This document shows, in pieces, positions 32,550 through 44,459 of a DNA stretch of 64,000 bases. The position numbers and the translations under genes are program-made. The DNA comes from Prostheceraeus crozeri. Taxonomy: Eukaryota; Platyhelminthes; Polycladida; Euryleptidae. The DNA lies in assembly GCA_907163375.1 (NCBI GenBank), contig CAJQUW010016156.1:62001-126000 (forward strand), read 5' to 3'. Each line of letters begins with the position of its first letter. Within the stretch, counting starts at the first letter, position 1. Under the pieces are notes generated by a model. That model worked only from the letters and a program-made list of their open reading frames with translations. It was not told where the DNA came from and ran no database searches.

Positions 32550-34660
32550 GAATGGGAATGAACTCTGTCCAAATGTTAGAATGGGTTTAATACATTTATT
32601 GCTTGATGGTCAGTGTCATGCATAAAGCATAAATCTTATGTAACTTACATTTCATCTCTAATCAATTAATGTAATAGATACCATTTCTAAGAAACTGATT
32701 GGAATCGATGTAAACTTAAAGCTTTTAAAAATCATTTTTTCCTGTTCTAAGTGGCTGAATCAATTTTTGCGATTGTTTGGTTTACAGACACTTAAGCAAT
32801 GACAGCAAATTTGTTTCATTTTTTCGAGTACATGGTTGTGTACAAGATTTTCAATATGTCGCTCGATGTAGGGAGATAGAGAGTCATGAGACTGAACAAT
32901 CTTGCGCCTTCCTTATCTAAAGATACGCAATAGACGTCGCTGTTATACGCAATATTTTATAAAGAATTCTTCTAACAGAAAACACTAATTTCAAAGAAAT
33001 TTGACACGGCTTTTCGCCAGAGATCATTTTCCTCGCAGAGAAAGTTAATGAAATCATTTGCCTGATATTGAAGATCTAAGCTTTACCATAACGGAAAATC
33101 AGAAGTGAATGATTCTATTATGAACTTTCTGTCGTGCATCAAATATCAATATCGAATATACTCATATAGAACTAGAACATTCATGTAGGCCTGCATGCCA
33201 AGGAAATCAAAAATGATGCTTTATTTACTTACCGTGGCGTCTAGTTCATTTTTTTCATGATGATGTGAACCCCTTTGAATGCATTTTCATCTCATTCCAC
33301 CCTTGTAATAGTTGAAAGATGATCACCAATGTTTTGCAACCCAGCGGGTCCATCGGAAGTTTGACCTGGTCATCAAACCAACATAACTTTCAACTGCATA
33401 TGGAAAAACTTGGGGAAAAATAGTGGAAAGTAAACGAAAATGGTAATGACTGAGAGTCGCTGTTGTTGCGGCAATGCCTCATATGTGATTTCAAGGTCAT
33501 TGGTTAATTACAAACTTTTCAGGAGAAGCAAAAAACTGTCTGTAGCTTGCAATTCTTGTTGGAAATGGAAAACATCTTATTAACATCCTTCTACTATGGA
33601 CAAGATATATTCAAATACAAATTGAATCCAAGAAGGGGTCTGCAGTTGAGTGTAATTCATTTTATGAATGCACATGTGCGATATTACTTGCTAACATTCC
33701 ATGTTCAAACTGTTAAGTGACTTTTCCTTAAGATTTGGGTTGCAATAGATGCTGAAATTTTGACACAGGATCCGGGTAAGCATTAAGATAACTTTTACCA
33801 AAAAAACGAAAATTGCTAAAAATGCACATAATGCGATTTTGCCGCGACAACGACGGATGTTATAAAGATCGACATGCGTCCTAGATGATTATGCACTTGT
33901 ATATGGGTATTCGTAATGTCTGCTGTATACGGCCGGAGGCACGCAGAATAAGCCATCAGTCATAAGTCAATTTGACAATATGTTTCCACATGACAAGTAA
34001 TGAAGTAGGTAGAAAAAGAAAACATATGACATTCTTCTAATTTTTGTAAGAGCATAAAACATTGCAAAGCTTCAGCATGAATAATGATGCGTTACAGCGT
34101 TCTATTGAAGATAATCGCCTAAGGATTCTAATCCGGATGACGGCTGATGACTTATGGTTTACTCAGTATGCCATCTCTCATTGAGTCTCATTTGTTTGTA
34201 TGCATATTTTGTACAATTCTATTTCACGTTTTAGCTTAAGGAACTAATATTAATTCTCTTACACATTTGGTAGATTTTAGATAGCGTAATCCCGCTGTGC
34301 TATTAGCTAGATCTGGTATTTTGATTGGAAACAGACCTGTCCTCTTATCATCTGAATGGGCAGACTGTTAAATAGGATCTTTTCAATATATAAGTGATAA
34401 ACATAATTTTGAACAGAACGACTTACTCGCCAATTCATTACACATGAGGAGAGGAGAAGCGTTGTTTGTCCTTCTAGTAAGTATTTTTAAAATTTTTAGA
34501 CATTTTAGGATATAAAAAATTTCTTTTAAATCATACTTTGTACCTATTGAAAAGTAACTAGTCATTAGCTTGTTTTTTTTAACTTTGACGCACTTTGCTA
34601 AGCTGAATTGAAACTTAAGTGTTGGAATTTTGTTTACGGCTTATGGCTCATTGCTTGTGC
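32550..34660. other. Unassigned intronic DNA
   Basis: No gene or repeat was recognised. Confidence 0.3.
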
Positions 34661-34663
34661 CTC

Positions 34664-35310
34664 CCCTCACGAAAATTCCTCATGATTTTAATGAAATTTT
34701 AGTCATATATTTCTCATGAAATTTCATGCGGATTTGGAACGCTCTCGCATGAAATATTAATGAATGAACACTTGCTGATTTTATACTTCTGGAAATGTTT
34801 TGCTGGCATGTAAATTATTGAGGCTTTCTTAGCCTAGCCGCGTTGCAATTCATCTTTCCCATAATATATTTCCTACATTATTTCAGTTTTCTAAATCTAT
34901 ATGTCTATTTTCAACATCTTGCATGGTAATGGTAATTGTAAAGTCAAATTATATATGCATCATTCCGAAAATGCTGTTGCATAACGCCATCATTTATTCT
35001 ATATTTTTGCTTTTCATCCTTTATAGACTAAACTTGGAAATCTTTATCGATTGAATAAGTTTTCTTGTGGCTCTTTCCTTTTGAGGCTAGCATGCATACT
35101 ATACTACTTATAAACTTATTTTCACAAAAACCTCATGATAGTTCTCATCACCACTCATTATGTTCTCATCAAAGCATCATGAGTACATCATGAGTTGAAT
35201 ATTTTCTTATGAGAATATAATGAGACTCATCATAATCTCATGAGCTGTCATAAAAATCTCATGAATCCGCATTAGATTTCATGAGTTCTCATGAAAAATT
35301 TTCGTGAGGG
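34664..35310. mobile_element. Terminal-inverted-repeat element rich in TCATGA
   Basis: The left end CCCTCACGAAAATT is matched in inverted orientation by AATTTTCGTGAGGG at the right end, so the element spans 647 bases. Inside both ends, and densely in the right 180 bases, the palindromic heptamer CTCATGA/TCATGAG recurs about ten times. Repeated subterminal motifs of this kind are usual transposase-binding sites of cut-and-paste transposons. No coding capacity is present and no target duplication is obvious, so the superfamily is open. Confidence 0.65.
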
Positions 35311-36060
35311 TCCGGCCTATCTCTTACAGATATGAAACTCTCTTCTTATAGAGGAAAGAGATTTTCTTGTATCAGGTATGAGATCGAAGGGTACTTTCTC
35401 AGCAACAGCGAATAGTTTGCGACACATTCATTGATAATAGAACAAGGAGCTGTCGAGATCACATGGAGAAGACAGACATCTGCTTTCACTTTTTGTCTTT
35501 GAGACGCAACTGTTTATGTCTATCACAAATTTAAATCTTTTCCTTAGGGTATAAATGCAAGTAAGAACTTGAATTCTAAGAACTATGAGGGAACTGATTC
35601 TTTAATTCGACTTTTTTTCGCAATAACAAGTAATGATGATTAGAAGACGTTAGATTGTGCACTATCTACTAATGCTGAAAACACTGACTTTGCCCGATCT
35701 TTCACGTTCTCTCAGAAGAAAATATTATGATAAACTAAGAAGATTCCTCTTACAATTTCTTATCCGCTTTGAGCAAAAGATTCCTCTGAAATATTCGTCA
35801 TATTCACTCCACCATTATATTTTTCTATTCTTCCATTGAACTCATTTTTTGCTCATTATATTATCGCAAGAAGCAGTTGCTAAAGTGTGTGCATTCAACG
35901 GACGCCGTGCAATCACCTTACTATGATTCTGAAAAATTCAATACGTTTTAAGCTTGATAGCGAGATTCACAGGAACTTGTAGAAGGTTTGTTGTAGTTTC
36001 GAGTGTCAATGTTGCACAGAGATGTAGAATGTTTAATGTTTCAGTTGTGAAGTCTTCTAG
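35311..36060. other. Intronic DNA before exon 4
   Basis: No gene or repeat was recognised apart from the pyrimidine-rich acceptor leading into 36061. Confidence 0.4.
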
Positions 36061-36130
36061 ATAAAGGTTCAGATCCTCCCGTGGTTTTGGTTAGTTTTGA
36101 GCCCCTTCCTCTGGATATCAAGTCTCCGAC
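36061..36130 (+). CDS. IQ-motif gene, exon 4
   Basis: This 70-base exon follows agtcttctag and precedes a strong donor (gtaagt). It opens with two bases that complete the codon left by exon 3, reads KGSDPPVVLVSFEPLPLDIK then SP, and ends with two extra bases. Exon 5 supplies the missing third base. The whole exon has no stop in the expected phase. The identity rests on phase and splice signals. Confidence 0.55.
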
Positions 36131-36298
36131 GTAAGTCAGTACGATCAAGAAAGGAGTTGGATGTCGCGTACTCATGGTTCTTATCGTTTTCTCCCAAACA
36201 TTGCTCCTCTGCTACGTTCTGACACCTCAATTGGGACTTCACAGATTAAGGCATATTGCTAGTTACATGTATCTATGGATGGTAATTCGTTCGTTTAG

Positions 36299-36377
36299 GG
36301 CTTGTGCCCCAACAAAGGATGATTCCGACTTCCGTCGAAGTGATGGAGCGATAGGAGGTCGAAGTGCTGCGGCTTGA
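36299..36377 (+). CDS. IQ-motif gene, last exon with stop codon
   Basis: After the acceptor cgttcgtttag, the first base completes a threonine codon with exon 4. The frame then reads ACAPTKDDSDFRRSDGAIGG and a short Ala-rich end before TGA. The DDSD acidic patch near the C-terminus again recalls IQCE-type tails, though weakly. No canonical AATAAA was seen close by; an ATTAAA near 37638 is a distant candidate. Confidence 0.52.
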
Positions 36378-36811
36378 CGCATAGATGAGAACTACCCCAA
36401 TTTCCAGGCCCCACATTGCATCACCTCTAAAAGCACTGTGTCAGTCTCTGCCTCTTGTGATGGCACTCAGCTACTCAGGCTTGCCGTGGGATGAGATTTC
36501 TTCCTCCCAATTCCAAAGGATTTTTCAAAATTCACGATTTTTCCCACAGGCTAATTATGTCTTTGATAAGTTCAGTGACTAAAACCCTTAGCAACTGGGT
36601 TAGGGTACAAATACCACTGCAAGTCCAGCGCGCACATGCATGACAGGCCTGCATCGTCTTGTTAATGCCTCCATGGAACTTGCAGCCTTCAGGTAGCATA
36701 TTTGTTATTAGATAAGTAAATCAAAGGGCTCTGCAAATACCAGCAGGTCTACAATTCATGATATCAGACTACTATAGATGCAGTTTACTTGCATTTCGCA
36801 AACCAAAGATC

Positions 36812-36879
36812 CTTCCTTATTAGAAGTCATGCCCTTTTATGGGGGCTTCCTTATTAGAAGTCATGCCCTTTTATGGGGG
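36812..36879 (+). repeat. Exact 34-bp tandem duplication
   Basis: The unit starting CTTCCTTATTAGAAGTCATG occurs twice in a row without any difference (36812-36845 and 36846-36879). It lies downstream of the stop of the IQ gene, possibly in its 3' untranslated region. Perfect identity implies a recent duplication. Confidence 0.85.
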
Positions 36880-37293
36880 CCTGTTCTCAACTAGTAAGGC
36901 CTAAAATAGCTAAAAACACTATCGATGCATAAAGCCAGCCTAATATAAACATGATAGGGTCACTACACATGGGTCCCTACATGAGATATTGATATTCCTA
37001 CTAACCGATGCGAGTGGATGCCTGCTTGTAGCAATTGTAGCGCTATTAAGTGAATCGTCAACAGTATTTAGTCAATACAGGCGTATTGGTGCATGCGTAG
37101 TTCAAGAGCATGTTCCAGCTTATTGCTCATACGATGCCAATGCCTAGTCAACCTGCATGGAAACTGGCCAACACACTAGGCCGAAGTACATTGATCCGTA
37201 TAGTTTCGAATAACGTGTTTGAATCCATTGCTATTTATCAGAGGAGTCCTGTCAAAACAGATCTATGTTTTTCTACGCAGTTTATTGCGAGTA

Positions 37294-37329
37294 CAGTACT
37301 TTCGGACACCACCGGAGTCCATCGTCAGG
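37294..37329 (-). ncRNA. Hammerhead-ribozyme-like motif, probably inactive
   Basis: On the minus strand: CCTGACGA, a stem GGACTCC/GGTGTCC with one T-T mismatch, GAAA, and AGTACT followed by G. CUGANGA...GAAA is the hammerhead core, and AGUACU would be the self-paired stem III. The base after it is G, where cleavage needs A, C or U. One extra base in the core also lowers the chance of activity. The motif aligns with 44413-44448. Confidence 0.45.
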
Positions 37330-40300
37330 CGAATGAATTACCAAGCGTTGGAAATTCGTCGGGCAGTTTGGCGGATGTGGACTGATCAACTGAAGAGTCG
37401 GACAGTCACACAACAAGCAAAGAAATGCTGCTCTCCGCTGAAAGGGAATGACCCGCTATTGCGCTGGTAGCACTGTCTTGGACATGCTTATTATAAAGAG
37501 AATTGATCGAGTCTTGCTTTCGTCAGACATGAATCGGTAAGACAAAATTCTCCGTAAATCAGACTCGATAGATGAGTTCAATGTCACTTTATCCTAGTCT
37601 AAACGCTGGCTGCAAGTCCTCTGACCCTTGCCTTTAATTAAAAATTACACAAATTCTTCTAGATCTTCTGTTTCATGAAGGAACTGTTGAGAGAACATAA
37701 TGGATAAATCCCGGGATAAAACAACCGGGCGGGATTCCGGGATTTGTTATCAAGTACTTCCAAGCAGTGATACATCAAATGACAGGTTCACTACATATGA
37801 CACGCTAACTGAAGATGCCAAATATGTAAGCTACAAGATTAGCCTAGCCATAGATATCTGCACATTAATATAGTGTGCCATAGAACAAGCTTGTTTACCA
37901 TGCGATGACCGCAATTTTTGTCACTCTTTGTACCTAGATGTGTATTTAGCCTATATATTGGAATAAGTTTAACCTGGCTTTAGTGAGCTCTCTTATAAGT
38001 TGCTTGCTTTCATTGATATTAAACGAGTATTTGTTATATGGCACATGTTTACGCAGTCGAGAGTCAGAAGGGTGTTAAGCGTGTAAGCGCATCGATAACG
38101 TCTGAATTTTTCAAGTGACCATTCCATCATTTGGATGCATGAAAAGTTTAACATTTTCTTACAAAGTTTGGGAAAGATCCATGTATCAGGTTTTTACCAG
38201 CTGTCGCAAAAGTCACATATTCGGCTTTTCATTTCGTTTGAAATCACATGCCGATATTAGGTTTATGAGCGTACAACGCTTAACATACTCACTGACATAG
38301 TTAGTGCCTGCAAGTAAAAGAAAAACTTCTTCATAAGTCGTTTATATTTAGGCCTAGGCCTACCTGGTGTCAAAAACTCATCTGGAAAGTGCTAACGCTG
38401 CTTTTTTATTGCTGGCACACGCATATAGCCTGAGTCTACTACAAATAGGCTCGCTTGTATTACGTTTGCTGATTCCGTGATCTTGAAAACCTAGTGTACA
38501 GCCAAAGAAGCAACTCTGTCATCTAAGTTATGAGTTTAATTGATCGGACTGTGCTGTCAATGTGGTTTCCTAGTGGAATGTTTTGTACAAATATATGCAG
38601 AATAACGGTAGTATAAACAAAAGTGGGTTGTCTTTATTTTCTATCAGGATCTGCTCATGCTTACGTGCTGCTTCACGGAAGCTGGATATCAGAGGACAGG
38701 ACGTTCTCTTTCAATCTCCTAACAGCCATGATTGCATTCTGACAGCTGCCACTTCGGAAAGCTGAAATGGCGGTTCAATTAACAAAGTTTCTCCTCATCT
38801 CACGCTGAAGAACATGCCATCACAAGTACTTTTAACAACATTACAAAACATGAATCTCATTATCAAATGGATGAGCTCTGTGTAGATGTCGAGAATGTAT
38901 GTTTATCCGTACTGTTTTAAGTTCCGCGGCCTGTAGAGCGGAAATTATGAATTAATGTAAAAATACCCACTTTGCTGACTTATAAAAAATAAAATTTTAA
39001 TTGTTTATTGTGAAGACGAATATGTGTTTTAGGAACTCCGTGAAACTGTCTAGAGCATCTATCACAGTTGATTATTTGCGAATAAAGTGCACACTCTGAA
39101 AAATTAAGCAAGTATGAGTTCGTACTACTAAAGGTCAGCTCTTGCAACACTTTTCCATACGTCAAGATTCTGCCGGACAGTTCCCTTAGCTACTTATTTT
39201 GAAGCATCTTTTATCTTAAGCATTTGTTGAATAGCTATTAAAACAGCTTTTCGCAACAATATTCGGAAAATCAACATAATATACTAAAGTTGATAAATAT
39301 ATTTATACGAATGAAAGATTTTCACTTCGCCCATCGCAGAGATAGCAAAACGGTGCGCAGACTGCACCTTTTATAGTTTTATTGTGCTGTTTTGTTCGTA
39401 ATTCCCTCCGTTCAGCCAGAAAATTAGATTCAATACATCACTGCTGCACTATAGTCGAAAAAGTCATGAAATAGTACCATAGATTAACGATTAAAAAAAT
39501 CGAATTCGCTTTCATATCATCATCTTAACTAATTCGGGTGACTCATCCATACAGTGCGCACGCAAAAAATCCACTTTTTCGAATTCTCCCTTCGCCTGCA
39601 CGCAAATCCCCCTTACACTTTAGATTTACTACAAGTCTTCATGAATTTCATAAAAGTCTGCACATCGGCAAATATTTAAAGTGGTGCTAGTATTACAGAT
39701 CTGAGGTATATTCAACGCTTGCATTATAATCATATGTACCAGCACTACAATGGTGGGGACCTGCATGTTTTCCTTAGATGGACCTTCTCTCAAACCATTA
39801 ACTCTGAAGGTAGATAAGTGATCATGTAATATGTACTTACTTTTAATCTGTCGTCTTTAAACATTGACTCATCTGACGCCAATCTGCCTTGGGTGACGTG
39901 ACGCGTCCTTTGGTAGCAATAGGAATAGAATTTGGTGGCTGCATCTCTAATTTAGATAGGCCTTCCTCGACTATGGATTACTAAGTGTCAGATCATCCTG
40001 GAGCATGCATAACAGAGATAGCTTAAAACAATATGTGCATGATGTACCGTAATATGAGGCAATTCGGACACTGTGCGGTAATTCAGACAACCAGTCTTTC
40101 TTTATCTTTAATCGCCAGATGCAAGTCGTTTAATACTTCTATCGGAGTCAAAACACAATCGTCAAGTTGAAATTACATTAATCAACCAGAGGGAACCAAT
40201 AGTTCGTTCCGGATTTCGTGCGACTTGCTTGTATCCCAGAGATCCAAATGAATCAATGAAGTTTCTTCCAAGCGATTGCAGTCGGAAGACAGATTATGTT

Positions 40301-40680
40301 TTGATAGATTTGCTGATGACAATCAGATGCTGTTGACTGACTAATCAACGAGGTCGAGGATCAAAAGTTGTGACTGGTAGGAAGATAACAGTCAAAGATG
40401 TTCAGACACCGGCAGAAGAGGTGTCATCCGAAAAGGAAAATGATGCACGGCTAGGAAGATGAAGAGGACGCGGCGAGGACAATCAAGTAATATGAGAGAC
40501 GAAGAAAATTCTGTAAGTTCTTGGTCTTCAAGGAGGAAGAAGTGAAGAACCTGCGCAAACTGTTCAGTGGCATTCATGAAGTCCAGTGGACCCGGCTGGA
40601 TTTAATGCGACACGTGCTGAGTACGGTTGAACCTTCGGTTTTGGGTCGACCTTGGGTATGTGATAGAAAGCTTGGGTATA
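37330..40680. other. Unassigned DNA downstream of the IQ gene
   Basis: No gene was recognised. A CCCGGGAT/GGGATTCCGGGAT-rich patch near 37710-37745 resembles the ends of the element at 15249. Confidence 0.3.
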
Positions 40681-40683
40681 TAC

Positions 40684-40752
40684 ATTACATATATATACCC
40701 CTTATATATATATATATATATATATACCTATATATCCTATATACATTACATA
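40684..40752. repeat. TA microsatellite
   Basis: The core is a run of alternating TA of about 26 bases, with interrupted ATATAC and CATATATA blocks on both sides. This is a simple-sequence repeat with no coding content. Confidence 0.85.
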
Positions 40753-40759
40753 CATGTAC

Positions 40760-43350
40760 ATTGTATGTTAATGTTGCATAATATATACAAATCAAGTTGT
40801 AAAAATTAATATTTGATTTGAATCATAGGAGAACTACATGATAAGAGCATAAAGTTCTGATTTTTTATCGAAATTCCAGTCAATTCACACAACATTTCAA
40901 ATAAGAAATACTTGTGGTTAATAGCTATTTCATTTAGGGCTTTACAATACCGCGCATCGAAAGTTCGTGCATAATGACTATTTGCTGTAAGCTTACATGA
41001 ACATCCATTTTGTTACACTTGCGCATATTGAATTTTATACATTTCATATATTTTATATCTTCGCGGCTATCTTCGTACCCCTAAACTGTTTGCGATAGCC
41101 GATAGTTTTGCAAAAATGACTCATTCCAATTTTGTATTCTAAATATGTTTAGCCGTGCGCTCACTACGCAGCTACAATATTGATTAAGTCTGTAAATATT
41201 TTTTCTGAATGATAAAATGAAAGCAATTGCTTTGTTGTGAGCAATGTTTGACTCAATCATAATTAAATCAAAGATCTTCAATTAGTCAATATGTCAGTGT
41301 ATGTTAAATTAAAGGAAAGCTTTATAACGGAGTAATACGTGTGCTTAGGCTACTAATTACAATTATCGTAATAAAAAATTCTTCCCGAGGCCACACTTCT
41401 CATGGGCCCAACAGGAATTTTGTCCTATAGATGAAGAGTCTTTATGTCAGCACAAAATACAAAGAATGCACTTTGCTTACTTGATTTTACTCATTTATTG
41501 AAACTTGGGTTTTGGGTTTTGACCCACGTTTTGGCCCAACCTTGTCCTGAGTGGCTCTGTGGAAGGTGTAGTGGTAGAAGCATTGATCCATTTTTTGAGT
41601 GTGACAAATGCACTTAGACTTTCTTTAACGTTTATTCAATTTGTTCTGACTATTTCTGTTCGCTCAGAATTGAAACTTGTTGGTTTCCGAATTACCCCAT
41701 TTTTTCTTTTTCTAAATAGTCCTCGTAGAAATTATCCACACAAATTTCGACAAGGTTTGCAGTCACAAGCTCACTATATATTGTAAACAGCGATCCATTT
41801 GCGGTTCATGCAGTATTTAAGAACAGCAGCATCAATATAAATACCTAGCAATATGACAACCTAAAAGGCATCCTAATTACCCCCATTTTGCGGCTCTTAA
41901 ATTCTCATTTTTACACAAAATCATTCTCACAGATCATGACATCAATTCTACTATTTTGATTAATTTTCACTGTAGGCTATCAATTGTAAACAGCAAGACG
42001 TTGCAGTAGAATTTCATTTACCAGATATACTGTAGTTTATTGTATGGAAGATGAAGAAAGTCCGCGTAAATTTTGAATTCATCCTTCACGCATCTGCACG
42101 CATTTCACTTCATAATCTCCCCTCAGCTCCGACTGTGCTCACTATATGGATGGCCTCTATCATCCCTTTAATTTGCTTGATAGGAACAAAATGACAGACT
42201 AGCTCGATCTGAGATATCAAGAATCTCGTGTTTGCAATCAATAGTCATGGTGTGTGATCATCTGATAATTCTCCCAGCGGTTTCAATCAACTCCGTATTA
42301 GGAGAATCTTCGAATTTCACAACGTACTAATCTTGCTTCGAAGCAATGATCGTCATTGATATTATAAAACTGTCTATTTTCAATGAAAACAGAAAACTGA
42401 TTGTAATCACCGAATCATTTGCATATCAGAAACGTAGAATCCGAACTAATACTTTCGTAAAACTAATCTGATTGTTGACGGTTGTGAGATAAATCCGTCA
42501 AAGGAGAAAATATAATCAAATCAAATGATTTCTGTCTCTCTCCTTCATTATAAATTTATCCAAAGGGATTGATTATTATCATTATTTGAGCTCTTGTAAG
42601 GATTCTTTTGTGCTAGTATTTCAACAGAGAAACACATCGAGAGAAAGATGATTGAAAATGTCATAAGTCAAATTTCAAGACGCGGTTAAATTGTGCTAAT
42701 TTGCGCAGTTAAAAAGGATAATTGTCTAGAATTATCACACCCAGAGAAGCACTTAGGGATAGCAAATACAATGGATCATCTTTCGTTTAATTTTGGACGG
42801 CAGTCTCTCCTTCTTCTGGAGAGTAGCGACAATTATTGAAATTTGATATTTCAAAGTCTACATTCACATGGCCGATTCTCACGTGTGGACAATTAAAAAT
42901 GAACATGTGAAAACGGCAAAAATCGATTTTCCGCTTATGTAACAGAGAGTTAATTCGTGGAAGATGCATTTATTGCAAGTTTGGATCGAATCTATGGGGT
43001 TACACCCCAAGGTCGGCCACCTTTTTTGTGAGGTGCACATGCATTTCTTACCTGATTTATCTGAAAATTTGGGGACAAGTGACATTGTTGGATTGTTACA
43101 CTTGTGTGGACTTAAAATGCATTGTATTGCATACTAAGCAATAATTTTGAAATGCATCAAGTTACAGTATACATAGCAAGAGAATTTATTGCAAGCGCTT
43201 GTATTTAGGCCTGCTGTTCATGTTACATTTACGTATCATTGCAAATTGGGTATTGATGAACCGAACTATATACGTATGCAACTCTTGCTTAAGCTTTTAT
43301 CATAAATAAGTATAGCCTAAAAGGGTAAATAAGCGCAACCTGAAGTGGCT
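40760..43350. other. Unassigned intergenic DNA
   Basis: No gene or repeat was recognised. Confidence 0.3.
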
Positions 43351-43357
43351 TCCAAGT

Positions 43358-43775
43358 TGCTGGCATTCCAACAGTCCTTGAACCGATCGGATTGAACAAC
43401 CATGACGGTAAGCGTTCAGACGGTTGGGACTCCACTTTTCCTTTCAAAAATGACAAGCACCTGTTATGTGATTACATATGCACCGATGCTTATGCTGCGT
43501 CCACCTTTATCGATTCTGCAATCATTTCGGGAACCACCTGTGCTTTAGCTGAAGGCCATAAACTTTCGAAGGATCGTGAATTTGCTCCTCAATATCTACC
43601 TATCACCATCGAGACTTCTGGAGTATATGGCAAATCCACAAAGGCCTTTCTTGAGTCACTTGGTCATTGTGTGAGTGAGGCAACTGGCGACCGAACTGAA
43701 CATTCTTGGTTGCAGCAGCGAGTCCGTATTGCTGTAGTCAGAGGGAATAGTTTTCATTGCATCGACGGCTGGCGG
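43358..43775 (+). pseudogene. Retrotransposon C-terminal domain remnant
   Basis: The frame reads GIPTVLEPIGLNNHDGKRSD, then STFPFKNDK, CTDAYAAS, ITIETSGVYGKSTKAFLESL and a WLQQRVRIAVVRGN block. These are the familiar successive motifs of a domain found at the C-terminus of many invertebrate reverse-transcriptase proteins (P-x-G-L-x-R-x-D-G-K-R-P-D-G; V-E-T-x-G-V-Y-G). About 140 residues stay open. No reverse-transcriptase core precedes it, so it is a truncated copy. Confidence 0.55.
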
Positions 43776-43829
43776 TGTTGGCTCTCAATGTTTTTGCTTG
43801 TATTTAATTTCTTCGTTTAATCTGTTGCA

Positions 43830-44405
43830 CAACAAACTATCTTGGTACTACATTTTCACTAACTATATTTATACATAACAAATGATGTCATCAGTTGTCC
43901 AAAGACTTGTCATCAAGTGAGCATTTAATAATAATCCCAGTGGAGTGTGTTAAAACATGAAACGGTTCTATAGTGCATGCGATTGGCCCCGGCTTTTAAA
44001 TCACAATTCTAACGTTAGTTTCTATGGTTTATGAAACGTAGATAGTGCACAAGCTGATGTAGGAAATGTTCAACATTGGGTATACTTTCCTAGATGCCTC
44101 CCCCAAAATTGACCAAAACCCAAGATCAAACCTTGTTCATCGCAGTTCACATTTAGTACGCCTAGTTCACAGTTCACTTTTGTTTCGTCCGAGACCTTCC
44201 ATTTTCAAAGAAATTCATTGTCCCCTCTTAGGTTTGCTCTAGTGAATTATCTTGTTGATGATGATATTTTGTTATGATTTCGTCACTCAGTTTTCGTTTT
44301 TTGATCGTATAAAGAATTACCCCGTCAAGAAATGTAATTTTGGAGCATTTATATTCTTTTCCATGACTGCGGGAAGCCCAAAACGATGATCTTTGCGTAT
44401 TACTT
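43830..44405. other. Unassigned intergenic DNA
   Basis: No gene or repeat was recognised. Confidence 0.3.
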
Positions 44406-44412
44406 TATATAC

Positions 44413-44448
44413 GAGGCCTTTCGGACGTCACCGACGACCATCGTCAGG
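44413..44448 (-). ncRNA. Hammerhead-ribozyme-like motif of Penelope-like type
   Basis: On the minus strand: CCTGACGA, then the stem GGTCGTC/GACGTCC with one T-T mismatch and loop GGT, then GAAA, then GGCCTC. Read as a hammerhead, stem III is AGGCCU (self-complementary) and the cleavage base would be the following C. Compared with the motif at 37294, stem II changes on both sides while keeping pairing. One extra base after CUGACGA departs from the ideal core. It is likely a leftover of a Penelope-like terminal repeat. Confidence 0.55.
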
Positions 44449-44459
44449 CACAGGAAAAT

